Source: Saprospirales bacterium (GTDB lineage Bacteria > Bacteroidota > Bacteroidia > Chitinophagales > Saprospiraceae). Taken from it: 51,673 bases of DNA. Location of the stretch: assembly GCA_002698985.1 (NCBI GenBank), contig PAAY01000101.1, positions 87,257-138,929 of the forward strand, written 5' to 3'. Below the pieces are notes generated by a model. It searched no databases and had not been told where the DNA came from. It saw only the letters and a program-made list of their open reading frames with translations. Below are positions 23,344 through 32,809 of the stretch, piece after piece (position 1 is the first letter of the stretch; the number at the start of each line of letters is the position of its first letter). The translations under genes and the position numbers were made by a program.

Positions 23344-26300
23344 ATGGAAAAACTGAATCCGGCACTCATAGACCTTTTTTACAAGGAAATCAGGAAGGTA
23401 CATGACAACGGGGAGCTTTCGGGGCTTGACAAGGCCTGGGCTTACCACCGTTTGCTGGAGCTCATTTTCATAGAGCTCACCAAGGCGGAAAACCTGGCTT
23501 TTACCACCTTGTTTGCCCGCATTGCCTATGCGGCGCACCGCCACCGGCTCGATAAAAAGTTGACCTATTGGGTGCACCTTTTCCGACGGAAATTGCGCAG
23601 CGAAGGGCACAAGACAGAACCTGCTGAGCTGAGCCAGCTTGCCCTGTACATCCTGCACCAATTGCTGGTGAATCTCAGCGGGGAGCAGGTGCCGGCTGAT
23701 TTCAGGAAGTATTTCCCCGCTGAGCCGCCTTTTGAGTACAAGTCCGTCGCCGTAAAGGAATTCCGGCCATATGTCAGGGCCACGGCCGTGCAGGACGACG
23801 AGGAGAACGACCGGATGCTGATCCACGATGAAAACAACGAAGGCGCCACTGCCTGGCTGCAATACAACATCCCCGACCGCAACGAGCCTTTCAACAAAAG
23901 CATCCGGGCCATCCGCAAGGTTTTCGGCTTCCCCGTGACGCTCAGCCTGCTGGATGTGGAAGTTGCCGAAGGCGATGATGACCTGCCGCTGTACCGGCCC
24001 CGGGGCATCGTCATCGAGCCGGATTACCTCATGGACGTAACGACTGTGGCCAGTTGCTTCACCGGCTATGGATCGGAGCCGATGATCTACCTGCTGTACA
24101 AATTCCTGCCGAGTGAAACCAGCAAGCCCATGATGTTGGGTAACATCGCCAACTTCTTCCTGGACGAGCTGATGAACAACCCGGAGGCCACCTTCAAAGA
24201 GACTTTTCCGGGTGTATTCAGGCTGAACCCATTGGTGTTTTCATTGTGGAACAACCAGGAGGTTAAGGAGGTGATGCAAAAAAGCCAGGGCCATTGGAGC
24301 CGCCTGAAAAAGGTGATCAGCCAGGATTTCGAAAAGGAAGAAATTGAACGGGAGGCCTGCTTCCTGGAACCCTCCTTTTACGATCCCGTCCACGGCCTGC
24401 AGGGACGCCTCGACGTTTTTCAGAAGAAAGGCAGCAAGAGCGTCATCGTGGAGCTGAAGAGCGGCAGTCCCTTCATGAAGAACATCCATCAGATCGGGGC
24501 CAGCCATTATGTGCAAACCCTGCTCTACGACATGATGGTACGGGCTACCTTCGGCGAAAAAGTGGACCCCGCCAATTACATCCTGTACTCAAAAGAAGAA
24601 CTGAAACAGCTGCGCTACGCCCCTCCCAACAAGGCCATCCAAATGGAAGCGCTACAGACTCGAAACCTGTTGGTCACCTTCGACCGGATGCTGGCCAGCC
24701 TGGGCACGGAAAAGCCCATGACCAACCTGGCAGCCCGGATCACCACCAACCACCTGCGGCTCTCCGGCTTCCTCAACGCCAATGTGGAGCGCTTCGAAAA
24801 AGCTTACGCCGGACTTTCAGACCTGGAGAAGGCCTACTTCGATGCTTTTACAGGGATGATCGCCAGGGAACACCTGCTGGCCAAAACAGGCGTGCAGGGC
24901 AATGAAAACATCAACGGCCTGGCCGCCATCTGGCTGGACGACACCCGGGAGAAAGAAGACCGTTTTGAACTGCTGCGGGCACTGGAACTGGCCGAAAACA
25001 AAGCCGATCAGTCCGAACCGGTACTGGTATTCAACAAAACGCCCCATACCAACCCGCTGGCCAATTTCCGCACGGGCGACATCGCACTGCTCTACCCCAC
25101 TCCGGAAGCGGAGACCGACCCGCTGAATACCCTGAGCAGCCAGGTTTTCAAAGTCACCATTCTGGAAGTGAACAACAGCCAGGTGATGGTGCGGCTGCGG
25201 TACAAACAGTTCAACAAACGCATCTTTGAGGAGTATGCACGGTGGAACCTGGAACACGACCAGATGGACATGGGTTTCAACGCCATGTACCAGGGTCTCT
25301 TCCGTTGGGCTGAAAGCCCGAAAGAAAAGCGCTCTTTGCTCCTCACCGGGCGTTCGCCCGGCAACGACAATCCTGCCCCGGTCAGGCTCCCTTCGGACTA
25401 CGGCACGCTGACGGGACCCCAGCGGCAGGTGTTGGAGAAGATGATCAACGCCAGGGATTACTTCCTGCTGTGGGGGCCGCCCGGCACCGGTAAAACCAGC
25501 CAGTTGCTGCGCTGGTTCGTGCAGTGGATTTTCGAGCACACCGAGGAAAACCTCCTGCTGCTGGCCTACACCAATCGGGCCGTGGATGAGATTTGCGAAG
25601 CGATAGAAAGCATTGCCAAGGCTGCTGATAATTACCTCCGCATCGGCTCTCCGCATTCCACCGGCAGCCGGTTCGTGGCTAAACTACTCTCTGAAAAAAC
25701 TGCCGGCGTCGCCTCGCGTGCTGCGTTGAAAGACATCCTCCAGCAACACCGGATCGTGGTGAGTACGGTGGCATCACTGTCCAACAAAACGGAACTGCTC
25801 CAACTGAAAAAATTCAGCCAGGTGGTCATTGACGAGGCCTCGCAAATTCTGGAACCGCAACTGGTTGGCCTGCTGCCCCACTTTGAGAAATTCATCCTGA
25901 TTGGCGACCACAAGCAATTGCCGGCAGTGGTGGTGCAGCCACCGGAGCAAACGGAGGTGCTGGATGCCTCGCTTCGCAAAATTGGCCTCACAAACCTGCG
26001 TAACAGCCTCTTTGAACGGCTCTATAAAAGGTGCCAGGAAGAGGGCTGGCATTGGGCTTACGATCGCCTGCGGCAACAGGGGCGCATGCACGTGGACATC
26101 ATGCACTTCCCCGCCCACCAGTTTTACGAAGGGCAACTGGAACCCCTGCCCAAAGGGCTGCCGGGAGCGGAACGGCAACGCCTACCGCTGAATTTTCAAA
26201 CCCCGGAACTGCCGCAAGGCATCCCGCCGGAAGTTTTTGCAAAGCGAATGGTTTTTTTGGATGCCCCCGTTGACGACAGCTCTCCCTCCAGAAAAACGAA

Positions 26301-26691
26301 TCAGTTCGAGGCGGAAACCGCTGCACGACTGGCAGCCCATTTCCACCATAATCACCCCGATCGCAGCCTGGGCATCATCACACCCTACCGGGCCCAGATC
26401 GCCTGCATTCTGGAACAGTTCGAAAAACACAACCTGCCTGCTGACAGCATCACCGTTGACACCGTGGAACGCTACCAGGGCGGCGCCAGGGATGTCATCA
26501 TCATCTCGCTGTGCACCAACGTCGCTTCGCAACTGGAAAGCCTCGTCTCCCTCTCCGATGAAGGCGTAGACCGCAAACTGAACGTGGCCCTGACCCGGGC
26601 TCGCGAACAGGTCATCCTCCTTGGCAATAAAAATCTCCTTCGGCAAAATGAAGTGTACCGCTCGTTGATCGAGTGGTGTGGGAGGGATTGA
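23344..26691 (+). CDS. Dna2-like PD-(D/E)XK nuclease fused to an SF1B (UPF1-type) helicase
   Basis: 1115 residues. The N-terminal 1-330 is helical and unassigned. A PD-(D/E)XK nuclease core follows with GRLDVF (D about 356), IVELKSG (E370, K372) and QTLLYDMM (about 391), as in RecB/Cas4/Dna2 nucleases. The C-terminal helicase has Walker A GPPGTGKT (about 712-719), motif II DEAS (830-833), GDHKQLPAVV, the late motif VERYQGGARDVIIISL and ALTRAREQ near the end. No iron-sulfur cysteine set is obvious. It is predicted to unwind and cut branched or flapped nucleic acid. A role in repair or phage defence is plausible; no defence partner is adjacent. It is a single-gene unit with a TAAACTTG sequence just upstream that is one mismatch from a -7 element. 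Confidence 0.88.
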   Translation: MEKLNPALIDLFYKEIRKVHDNGELSGLDKAWAYHRLLELIFIELTKAENLAFTTLFARIAYAAHRHRLDKKLTYWVHLFRRKLRSEGHKTEPAELSQLALYILHQLLVNLSGEQVPADFRKYFPAEPPFEYKSVAVKEFRPYVRATAVQDDEENDRMLIHDENNEGATAWLQYNIPDRNEPFNKSIRAIRKVFGFPVTLSLLDVEVAEGDDDLPLYRPRGIVIEPDYLMDVTTVASCFTGYGSEPMIYLLYKFLPSETSKPMMLGNIANFFLDELMNNPEATFKETFPGVFRLNPLVFSLWNNQEVKEVMQKSQGHWSRLKKVISQDFEKEEIEREACFLEPSFYDPVHGLQGRLDVFQKKGSKSVIVELKSGSPFMKNIHQIGASHYVQTLLYDMMVRATFGEKVDPANYILYSKEELKQLRYAPPNKAIQMEALQTRNLLVTFDRMLASLGTEKPMTNLAARITTNHLRLSGFLNANVERFEKAYAGLSDLEKAYFDAFTGMIAREHLLAKTGVQGNENINGLAAIWLDDTREKEDRFELLRALELAENKADQSEPVLVFNKTPHTNPLANFRTGDIALLYPTPEAETDPLNTLSSQVFKVTILEVNNSQVMVRLRYKQFNKRIFEEYARWNLEHDQMDMGFNAMYQGLFRWAESPKEKRSLLLTGRSPGNDNPAPVRLPSDYGTLTGPQRQVLEKMINARDYFLLWGPPGTGKTSQLLRWFVQWIFEHTEENLLLLAYTNRAVDEICEAIESIAKAADNYLRIGSPHSTGSRFVAKLLSEKTAGVASRAALKDILQQHRIVVSTVASLSNKTELLQLKKFSQVVIDEASQILEPQLVGLLPHFEKFILIGDHKQLPAVVVQPPEQTEVLDASLRKIGLTNLRNSLFERLYKRCQEEGWHWAYDRLRQQGRMHVDIMHFPAHQFYEGQLEPLPKGLPGAERQRLPLNFQTPELPQGIPPEVFAKRMVFLDAPVDDSSPSRKTNQFEAETAARLAAHFHHNHPDRSLGIITPYRAQIACILEQFEKHNLPADSITVDTVERYQGGARDVIIISLCTNVASQLESLVSLSDEGVDRKLNVALTRAREQVILLGNKNLLRQNEVYRSLIEWCGRD

Positions 26692-26796
26692 GGATTTGAG
26701 CCCCGAATCCCGAAAGCCTTCGGGATCGGGGGAGGATTTGAAGAATCGAGGAATCGATCTGCTAGCCCTCTCAGTTCTTCACTTCCTCACTTCCTC
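26687..26796. repeat. Convergent mosaic of GAGGATTTGAGG and GAGGAAGTGAGG arrays meeting at GCTAGCCC
   Basis: The helicase TGA is inside GGATTGAGGATTTGAG. The plus-strand array continues with the palindrome ATCCCGAAAGCCTTCGGGAT (26707-26726), GGATTTGAAGAATCGAGG words and ends at GCTAGCCC (26761-26768). On the minus strand, after the receptor terminator, TTTTGAGGAAGTGAGGAAG and related words run to the same junction. Confidence 0.85.
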
Positions 26797-26834
26797 AAAA
26801 AATAAAAGCTGCCCCTCCTGACGGAAGGGCAGCT
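26797..26834 (-). terminator. Rho-independent terminator of the TonB-dependent receptor gene
   Basis: On the minus strand a 12-bp stem, AGCTGCCCTTCC with a GTCA loop and GGAGGGGCAGCT (one G-T pair), is followed by TTTTATTTTTT. It lies about 25 nt after the receptor stop codon, correctly oriented and placed. It is the clearest intrinsic terminator in the window. Confidence 0.9.
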
Positions 26835-26859
26835 CCATTGCTAAAATTCAGCTTATAGC

Positions 26860-29679
26860 TTAGAAAGAAATCTTCACACCGGCGTTCCAGGTGCGGCCGA
26901 AGCCGAAGAAGCCCCTGTTCTTGGTGTAGAATTCATTTTCAGTTGTGTTAGGATCGTCTTGTACGTTGGTATCCATTTCAGCCACATAGGTCTCATCGAG
27001 CACGTTGTTCATGTTGAAACGGAATGTGGTGGTCATCTTACGCATGTTCACAGTGTAAGAGATACCGGCGTCAACGAGAGAGTAGTTCGGCAACTTAACC
27101 ACCTGACCACCTTCTTTCTTGAACTGATCTTCGAGGATGTCGAACTCAGCGTAGAGGTTGTCGGCGAAGTAGTAGTTACCATAAACTTTCAGTCCGTAAA
27201 CAGGCTCAAAAGTAGCACCCAGTGCAAAGGTGGTCTGAGCGGCGTCACCAACTTTTACGCCGTCGGCAAAGAGGGTGATCTTGTTGTCCGGGAAATCAGC
27301 CAGTGCCTCCTCGTTGTCGAGGTTGAAGAGGTTACCGGTGAAGTTGCTGCTGTACTCCCATTTTCCGATGGAAGCCATACCGTTGATGGTTAAATTCTCC
27401 ATGGGGCGGTAGTTGAACTCGAGCTCAAAACCGCTGTGAACCTCCTCAACATTTGAGTAAGAAGCCAAAACTTCCACCTCAGTACCATTGACAGTCATGG
27501 CATCGAAGCTCTCGTCGAACTGACGGTTACCCCATGTAGTGGTGTACAGGTTTACATTGGCTTTGAAGTTACGGGTACGGTAGCCGTAGCCAGCTTCAAA
27601 GGCGTAAACTGTCTGGTTCTTCACCTCTTCGTTGATGATGTTGCGGAAGCCGAGGAAAACGTTGTCGAAGATCGGCTGCTTGCTGAAGTAGCCACCGTTC
27701 ACGAATACGTTGCTCTTGTCGCTGAGGTTGTAGTTGAAACCAGCTTTGAAGGTTCCACCACCGAAGTTCTGCCAATCGGTCTCACGGTATTCACCATCGT
27801 TGTTGATGTCGTTGTCAGGGGTGTCGTTTTCGGCATAGTTGAAGTAGTCAACACGCTTGAAACCCTGGTTTGAACCGGAAACTGACAAGAAAGCAGACAA
27901 CTTGTCCTTGGTGTACTCAACCTGACCAAAGAGGCCTACCCAGCTTACCAGACCGTCGTTCCAGTAGTTAAGAACGTTGTTGCCATTCTTGTAGCCGTCA
28001 TCCGCAAAGCTTCCAAAATCAGCCGGAGCTTCGTCGGTGATGTAGTTCTCAGGATTGTTGATGTCAGAGCGTGAAAGGTAAGCATCTGCACCGAGCAGGT
28101 TTTCTACACGGCGGAAGTGCTCACCCTTGTAGTAACGTGCATCCAGACCACCTACGAAAGTGATGTTTTCGTTGAGGCGGGCAGTCAGGGTTGAAAGCAC
28201 TCCGTACCAGTTGTGGTAGTTCATGGAAGCACGGCGGATGAAACCTGTGCCCATGGCGCCGTTGCCGTTGAAGCGTCCGTCGCTGGTCACTACATATTTG
28301 CCAGCAAATGGGCCCGAATCAACGGGGATTTTCTGGCCCCACTCAGGATAGGCAGCAGAACCCTGGTTGTAAGCTACGAGGTCATCGAAGCGAACCTGAC
28401 CGTTGGCATCGTGGATGCCCTGTCCTTTTCCGCTGTAACTGTCGAAAATGCTACCCGGGGTGCGAAGGCGACCACGAGGACCTGTTCCTCCACCACGACC
28501 GAGAGAAACATAGGCTGAAGTTTTCAGGTCAACCTTGTCGCTGATGTTCCAGTAGTGGTTTACGAATGCTTTAGGCTTGTGGTAGAAGTTCCTTCTCCAA
28601 GTGAATTCCTTGCCATTCAAGGTTCCCCAAACGGTGTTGAAGCGGATACCTTCATCGAGGTAAGTCTGCAGTGAGATGTTGTCAAAACGGCTCACTGAGC
28701 GCTGGTGGTGCCATTGCGGAGCACCCAGTACAGTGAATGCAAGGGTGTGCTGGCTGTTGAAGGTTTTTGACAAAGAAAGGAAGTAAGAATAAGCACGGAA
28801 CATGGTGCCATCCACATAACCGTCACCGCGGGTGTGGGTCAGTTGCATGGTGGCAGCAAAGCCCTTCTCACTCAAACCGCTGGAGAGCATTACGCCGTAC
28901 TTTTGGAAGCCATCGTTACCGATCATCACGCTGGCCTTACCGCCTTTCTTGAAGTCGGCAGCATTGGTGATGATGTTGATGGAACCACCAACTGAAGGAA
29001 CAACGGTCTTGGCAGCACCCAGACCACGCTGAACCTGCATGGTGCTGGTTACGTCAGAAAGACCAGCCCAGTTCGACCAGTAAACCCAGCCGTTCTCCAT
29101 GTCGTTGACGGGGATACCGTTGATCATCACAGCGGTGTTGCGCTGGTCAAATCCACGAACGTTGATACGGCTGTCGCCATATCCACCGCTACCTTTGGTG
29201 GCGTAAATGGAAGGTGTGTTCCGAAGCACTTCAACGTACTCCTGGTTACCCACCATGGCTTCAATCTGGTCCCCCTTGAGGGTAGAAACGGCTACCGGTG
29301 TGCGGCGGTCAATGGCCACCGAGGCAATGACGTTTACTTCCGAAAGACCAACGGCCCCGAAAGTCAGGGTCACAGCACCCATGTCAACCATGGAACCTGA
29401 AACGGTCACCTCCTTTTCCATGGTCTCAAATCCTGTGTAGGAAACAACCACGGTGTAGGTACCATTGGCAAGATTGCCGATGGCAAATGAACCATCGATG
29501 TCAGTGATGGTACCAAAAGTGTTACCGGCATCGTTGCGAGCAACCACAGTGGCACCGATGAGTGGCTCCCGGTTGTCGTCAACAACGGTACCGGAGATGC
29601 CCCCCTGGCTGTACAGGGTCATGGCCATGGTCGTGCTCAGCAGAACCACTGCCAGTAAGCGTACAAACAAATTTCTCAT
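26860..29679 (-). CDS. TonB-dependent outer-membrane receptor with carboxypeptidase-regulatory N-domain
   Basis: 939 residues. Signal peptide (about 1-25), then a carboxypeptidase-regulatory-like domain (ISGTVVDDNREPLIGATV to TYTVVVSYTGFETMEKEV, about 28-100). The plug domain (about 125-240) has VEVLRNTPSIYATKGSGGYGDSRINVRGFD in pieces and INGIPVNDMENG. The 22-stranded barrel ends GFGRTWNAGVKISF, with the terminal aromatic needed for outer-membrane assembly. It lacks a SusD neighbour, so it is not evidently a SusCD pair; the substrate is unknown. Codon choice is very uniform, as in highly expressed genes, and it has its own strong terminator and a long leader. Confidence 0.93.
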   Translation of the reverse strand: MRNLFVRLLAVVLLSTTMAMTLYSQGGISGTVVDDNREPLIGATVVARNDAGNTFGTITDIDGSFAIGNLANGTYTVVVSYTGFETMEKEVTVSGSMVDMGAVTLTFGAVGLSEVNVIASVAIDRRTPVAVSTLKGDQIEAMVGNQEYVEVLRNTPSIYATKGSGGYGDSRINVRGFDQRNTAVMINGIPVNDMENGWVYWSNWAGLSDVTSTMQVQRGLGAAKTVVPSVGGSINIITNAADFKKGGKASVMIGNDGFQKYGVMLSSGLSEKGFAATMQLTHTRGDGYVDGTMFRAYSYFLSLSKTFNSQHTLAFTVLGAPQWHHQRSVSRFDNISLQTYLDEGIRFNTVWGTLNGKEFTWRRNFYHKPKAFVNHYWNISDKVDLKTSAYVSLGRGGGTGPRGRLRTPGSIFDSYSGKGQGIHDANGQVRFDDLVAYNQGSAAYPEWGQKIPVDSGPFAGKYVVTSDGRFNGNGAMGTGFIRRASMNYHNWYGVLSTLTARLNENITFVGGLDARYYKGEHFRRVENLLGADAYLSRSDINNPENYITDEAPADFGSFADDGYKNGNNVLNYWNDGLVSWVGLFGQVEYTKDKLSAFLSVSGSNQGFKRVDYFNYAENDTPDNDINNDGEYRETDWQNFGGGTFKAGFNYNLSDKSNVFVNGGYFSKQPIFDNVFLGFRNIINEEVKNQTVYAFEAGYGYRTRNFKANVNLYTTTWGNRQFDESFDAMTVNGTEVEVLASYSNVEEVHSGFELEFNYRPMENLTINGMASIGKWEYSSNFTGNLFNLDNEEALADFPDNKITLFADGVKVGDAAQTTFALGATFEPVYGLKVYGNYYFADNLYAEFDILEDQFKKEGGQVVKLPNYSLVDAGISYTVNMRKMTTTFRFNMNNVLDETYVAEMDTNVQDDPNTTENEFYTKNRGFFGFGRTWNAGVKISF

Positions 29680-30229
29680 AAGAATAGAATTTGGTTAAAC
29701 GTTTTTCCCGCCCTCACACAATGGCGGGGTGAAAAGAGCTGGTCTAAAAGAAATGGCGTATTCCCTCCTTCACTGGCGCTAACCAGTTGGGTTCAATGAA
29801 TCCAAAGGAGTATGTATCCTGGTGATGCTTGATGAGAGGAACAGAGGAGTCTGTTTGTCCATCATAACTGCTTTGTTAGTGCCTGTTTTTGGAACGGTTC
29901 AGGGGACGAACACTTCAACCTCGTTCATGCATTTTCATGTTCGGCGGCAAAGGTAGGTCATGTTTCATTGCCAGCCGGCGCAAAGGTATTAAGCAGCTTT
30001 TAATTTTTCGTAAAGATGGGTCATGTCTTTTGCTGAAGCTTCTGAAACCCCTTTGAACCTGGAAGGATGAAACTCTTGGATTGCCTGTAACTATTGGAAT
30101 CCGGCACTGACGGGGGAAACTGAAAAACAAAATAAATTGAGAAAGATCATTCGAAAACTACCCCATCGACAAAGAGTGTTCTCACGGCTCAGGTCAGTAA
30201 TTGCCTTCGTCAAACATCGCCCTTACCTT
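29680..30229. promoter_or_regulatory. Receptor leader and promoter region; remainder empty
   Basis: On the minus strand two exact TAnnTTTG elements (TACCTTTG) lie at 29981-29988 and 29948-29955, which would start transcripts with a leader of roughly 260-300 nt. Neither has a good TTTG at -33. The leader includes a hairpin CCCGCC...GGCGGG at about 29709-29730, some 30 nt before the ATG at 29679, and a small AACCAGTTGGGTT palindrome near 29784. The rest (29990-30229) holds no gene I can support. Confidence 0.45.
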
Positions 30230-31648
30230 TTACTTCCCCTTCCCCTGCAACAGTACCAGGATGGTGTAAAAGATGATCTTGAAATCGAGCATCAGGGACA
30301 TGTTTTCTATGTAAAGGATGTCAAACTTCAGCCGCTCTATCATTTCATCCACATTGGAGGCGTAGCCGTATTTCACCTGGCCCCAGGAGGTGATGCCGGG
30401 CCTGACTTTCAGCAAATGCCGGTAATGCGGGGCTTTCTGCACGATCTGCTCGATGAAGTAGGCACGCTCAGGTCTGGGGCCCACCAGCGACATTTCACCT
30501 TTGAATACGTTCCACAAATTGGGCAGCTCGTCAAGCCGCCATTTGCGCATCACAGCGCCCCAGGGCGTGCAGCGGGGGTCGTCCTCTGTGGAGAGTTGCG
30601 GGCCGTGCTTTTCGGCATCAATGTACATGGAGCGAAACTTGACCAGCATGAAAGGCTTGCCATTGAAACCGATGCGCTCCTGTTTGTAAAAAATGGGACC
30701 CGGAGAAGAAAGCCTCACCCGGATCATGATGTAAAGAAAAAGCGGGGAAAGCAGTAGCAAGGCCGTTCCCGAGGCCACCACATCGATCAGCCGCTTCACA
30801 ATCCGCTGCCATTTGGGCATCAGTTCCTGCCTGATCCTGATCAATACGGCTCCATACACCTCGCTCATCTGCACATTGCCCAACAGGATGTCGTACATGT
30901 CGGGTACGATCTTGATAAAAATGCGGTCGCCAAAATCAAACAACTGGTTCAGAATGCCCTGCAACTGCCGGTGATCCGAACTCTCGATGGCAATGATCAC
31001 ATCCTCCACCGCCTTTTGCTCGATGATGCTGTGGAGATGGCTGGTATCGCCCAGGTATTCCAGCGATTCCTGAATCAGCGGAGCAGCATCGCCTCCGTTC
31101 ACCTGCACATAGCCCACAAAACGGTGCCCCAGATTGGAAGAGTTGCCGGAAAGTTCTGTGTAAATCTTGGCCGCCCTTTCGTCAGCACCAATAAGCAATG
31201 TGGGGAACCATACCAGACCGCGCTGCAGCCGGCCGCGGGCCCAGGTTATGAAAAGCATCCGGCTGAAACTGGTGAACGTGAAGTGCAACGCAAACAAGAC
31301 CACAAAAGATTGGTAATAGGTCCGGTGCTGCCCAACAACATCATCCAGGATGAGGGTAAAGAACAGAATGATGCAGCCCGAAAGGGAGAGGAAAAAAGTT
31401 CTGGAAAGCGTGCTCAGCCGGCTGAGCCTGTACACGTCTTTGTAATCGTCAAAAAGGTTGTAAAACAAAAACCATCCGGTGGGGATCATCAGCACACCGT
31501 AGTAAAAGTTGAGGTCGTGAAATGTGGACCAGGCCACGGGTTGCCCTTCCGTCCATTTGCGATACATGAAAAAACAGGCCCAGGCCAGCATGGCTGCCAG
31601 GAAATCAAAAAAACGGTACAGGTAGGTATCGCGTTGACGAAGGGTCAT
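30230..31648 (-). CDS. Exopolysaccharide polyprenyl glycosylphosphotransferase (WcaJ/PssY-like initiating transferase)
   Basis: 472 residues. Membrane helices occupy about 10-130 (four or five), followed by a cytosolic CoA-binding/NAD-like domain (about 140-270). A further helix at about 285-310 (VVASGTALLLLSPLFLYIMI) precedes the bacterial sugar-transferase catalytic domain (about 310-472). That domain shows PGPIFYKQERIG, VKFRSMYIDAEKHG, RKWRLDELPNLWNVFKGEMSLVGPRPE and VRPGITSWGQ, all conserved in the family. It transfers a sugar-1-phosphate to undecaprenyl phosphate at the inner membrane to start a surface polysaccharide repeat. No glycosyltransferase cluster follows in the window, so its pathway is not defined here. 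Confidence 0.93.
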   Translation of the reverse strand: MTLRQRDTYLYRFFDFLAAMLAWACFFMYRKWTEGQPVAWSTFHDLNFYYGVLMIPTGWFLFYNLFDDYKDVYRLSRLSTLSRTFFLSLSGCIILFFTLILDDVVGQHRTYYQSFVVLFALHFTFTSFSRMLFITWARGRLQRGLVWFPTLLIGADERAAKIYTELSGNSSNLGHRFVGYVQVNGGDAAPLIQESLEYLGDTSHLHSIIEQKAVEDVIIAIESSDHRQLQGILNQLFDFGDRIFIKIVPDMYDILLGNVQMSEVYGAVLIRIRQELMPKWQRIVKRLIDVVASGTALLLLSPLFLYIMIRVRLSSPGPIFYKQERIGFNGKPFMLVKFRSMYIDAEKHGPQLSTEDDPRCTPWGAVMRKWRLDELPNLWNVFKGEMSLVGPRPERAYFIEQIVQKAPHYRHLLKVRPGITSWGQVKYGYASNVDEMIERLKFDILYIENMSLMLDFKIIFYTILVLLQGKGK

Positions 31649-31839
31649 TCCGGATGAATTTCGGCCGCAAAGTAAGACATTCCTGCGCTAAGCCATCCGC
31701 TAGCCGATGCTCACCAAAATGACATTGAGCAGTCATAACCGGGCTTATCGAAGTCCTGTCCGTTCGATTTCTGTGTTTTTCCTTTTCTTTCGCTCCGCAA
31801 TGCCCTTCCGGATAGCCAGTCCACAAAAACAAAAACGAC

Positions 31840-32760
31840 ATGAAGTACAAGAGACGCAAATTCATCAGGACCACCGGTCTGATGGCCGCCGGCAGCGTGG
31901 TGCTGCCCTGGTGGGCCTGCCAAAACAACTCATCCACGGAGGAAGCAAACGCATCCGGAGAACACTCTGACCCTTCGCCTGACGGCAACCTGGGCCCCTT
32001 TGGCATCCAGCTCTGGACATTGCGCAGCGAAATGGATAAAGACCCGAAAAACGTGCTGCGCAAAGTGGCCGAGTACGGCTACAAGCAGGTTGAAAACTAC
32101 GAAGGTCAGCAAGGCCTCTGGTGGAACATGGACCACAAGGAATACAAAGCCCTTTGCGACGAGCTCGGCCTCGATCTGATTGCCAGCCACTGCAACTTCG
32201 CTGAGAATTTCGAAGAAAAAGCCGCTCAGGCTGCCGAAGCGGGTATGAAGTACCTGGTTGCCCCCTGGGTGGGGCCTCAAAAGAAAATGGACGATTTCAA
32301 ACGCATCAGCGATACCTTCAACCAGTGCGGTGAAATCTGCAAAAAGAATGGCCTCCGCTTCGCCTACCACAACCACGATTACTCATTTCAGGAACTGGAA
32401 GGCGAACTGCCGCAGGACGTGATGATGCAAAACACCGACCCCGAACTGGTGGATTTCGAAATGGACATTTATTGGGTGGTCACCGCCGGCGCAGATCCCA
32501 TAGCATGGCTGAAAAAATACCCCGGCCGCTGGAAACTCTCCCACGTGAAAGACCGGGCCAAAGATGCCAAACCCAATGCCAGAGACGCCTCCTGCATCCT
32601 GGGTCAGGGCTCCATCGATTATGGGCCCATTCTGAAAACGGCCAAAGAGGTGGGCATGGAGTATTTCATTGTGGAACAGGAGAAATACGATGGATCCACA
32701 CCTTTCGACAGCGCCAAAGCCGATGCCGAATTCATGAAGGCACTGGTGATTGATGGTTGA
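31840..32760 (+). CDS. Exported sugar phosphate isomerase/epimerase-like TIM-barrel lipoprotein
   Basis: 306 residues. The N-terminus has a twin-arginine-like KRRKFIRTTGLMAAGS signal followed by a lipobox ending WWAC (Cys about residue 27), suggesting Tat export and lipid anchoring. The rest (about 48-306) is an xylose-isomerase-like TIM barrel: GIQLWTLRSEM, VENYEG, LIASHCNF, YHNHDYSF, DFEMDIYW, LSHVKDR and FIVEQEKY. The His/Glu/Asp residues in these strand ends are those that bind the divalent metal in the family. The substrate is unknown; secreted members are common in sugar-degrading Bacteroidota. The TGA stop is inside GGTTGAGAGGAGTTGA, another repeat-word ending. Confidence 0.88.
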   Translation: MKYKRRKFIRTTGLMAAGSVVLPWWACQNNSSTEEANASGEHSDPSPDGNLGPFGIQLWTLRSEMDKDPKNVLRKVAEYGYKQVENYEGQQGLWWNMDHKEYKALCDELGLDLIASHCNFAENFEEKAAQAAEAGMKYLVAPWVGPQKKMDDFKRISDTFNQCGEICKKNGLRFAYHNHDYSFQELEGELPQDVMMQNTDPELVDFEMDIYWVVTAGADPIAWLKKYPGRWKLSHVKDRAKDAKPNARDASCILGQGSIDYGPILKTAKEVGMEYFIVEQEKYDGSTPFDSAKADAEFMKALVIDG

Positions 32761-32809
32761 GAGGAGTTGATCCCGACATTCGTCGGAAGGTTTTGAGGAG
32801 TGCCACCGG

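Noticed and set aside
26860-29679. SusC of a SusCD pair
   Set aside because: No SusD-like lipoprotein gene lies next to the receptor, and both neighbours are unrelated and separated by a terminator or a long leader.
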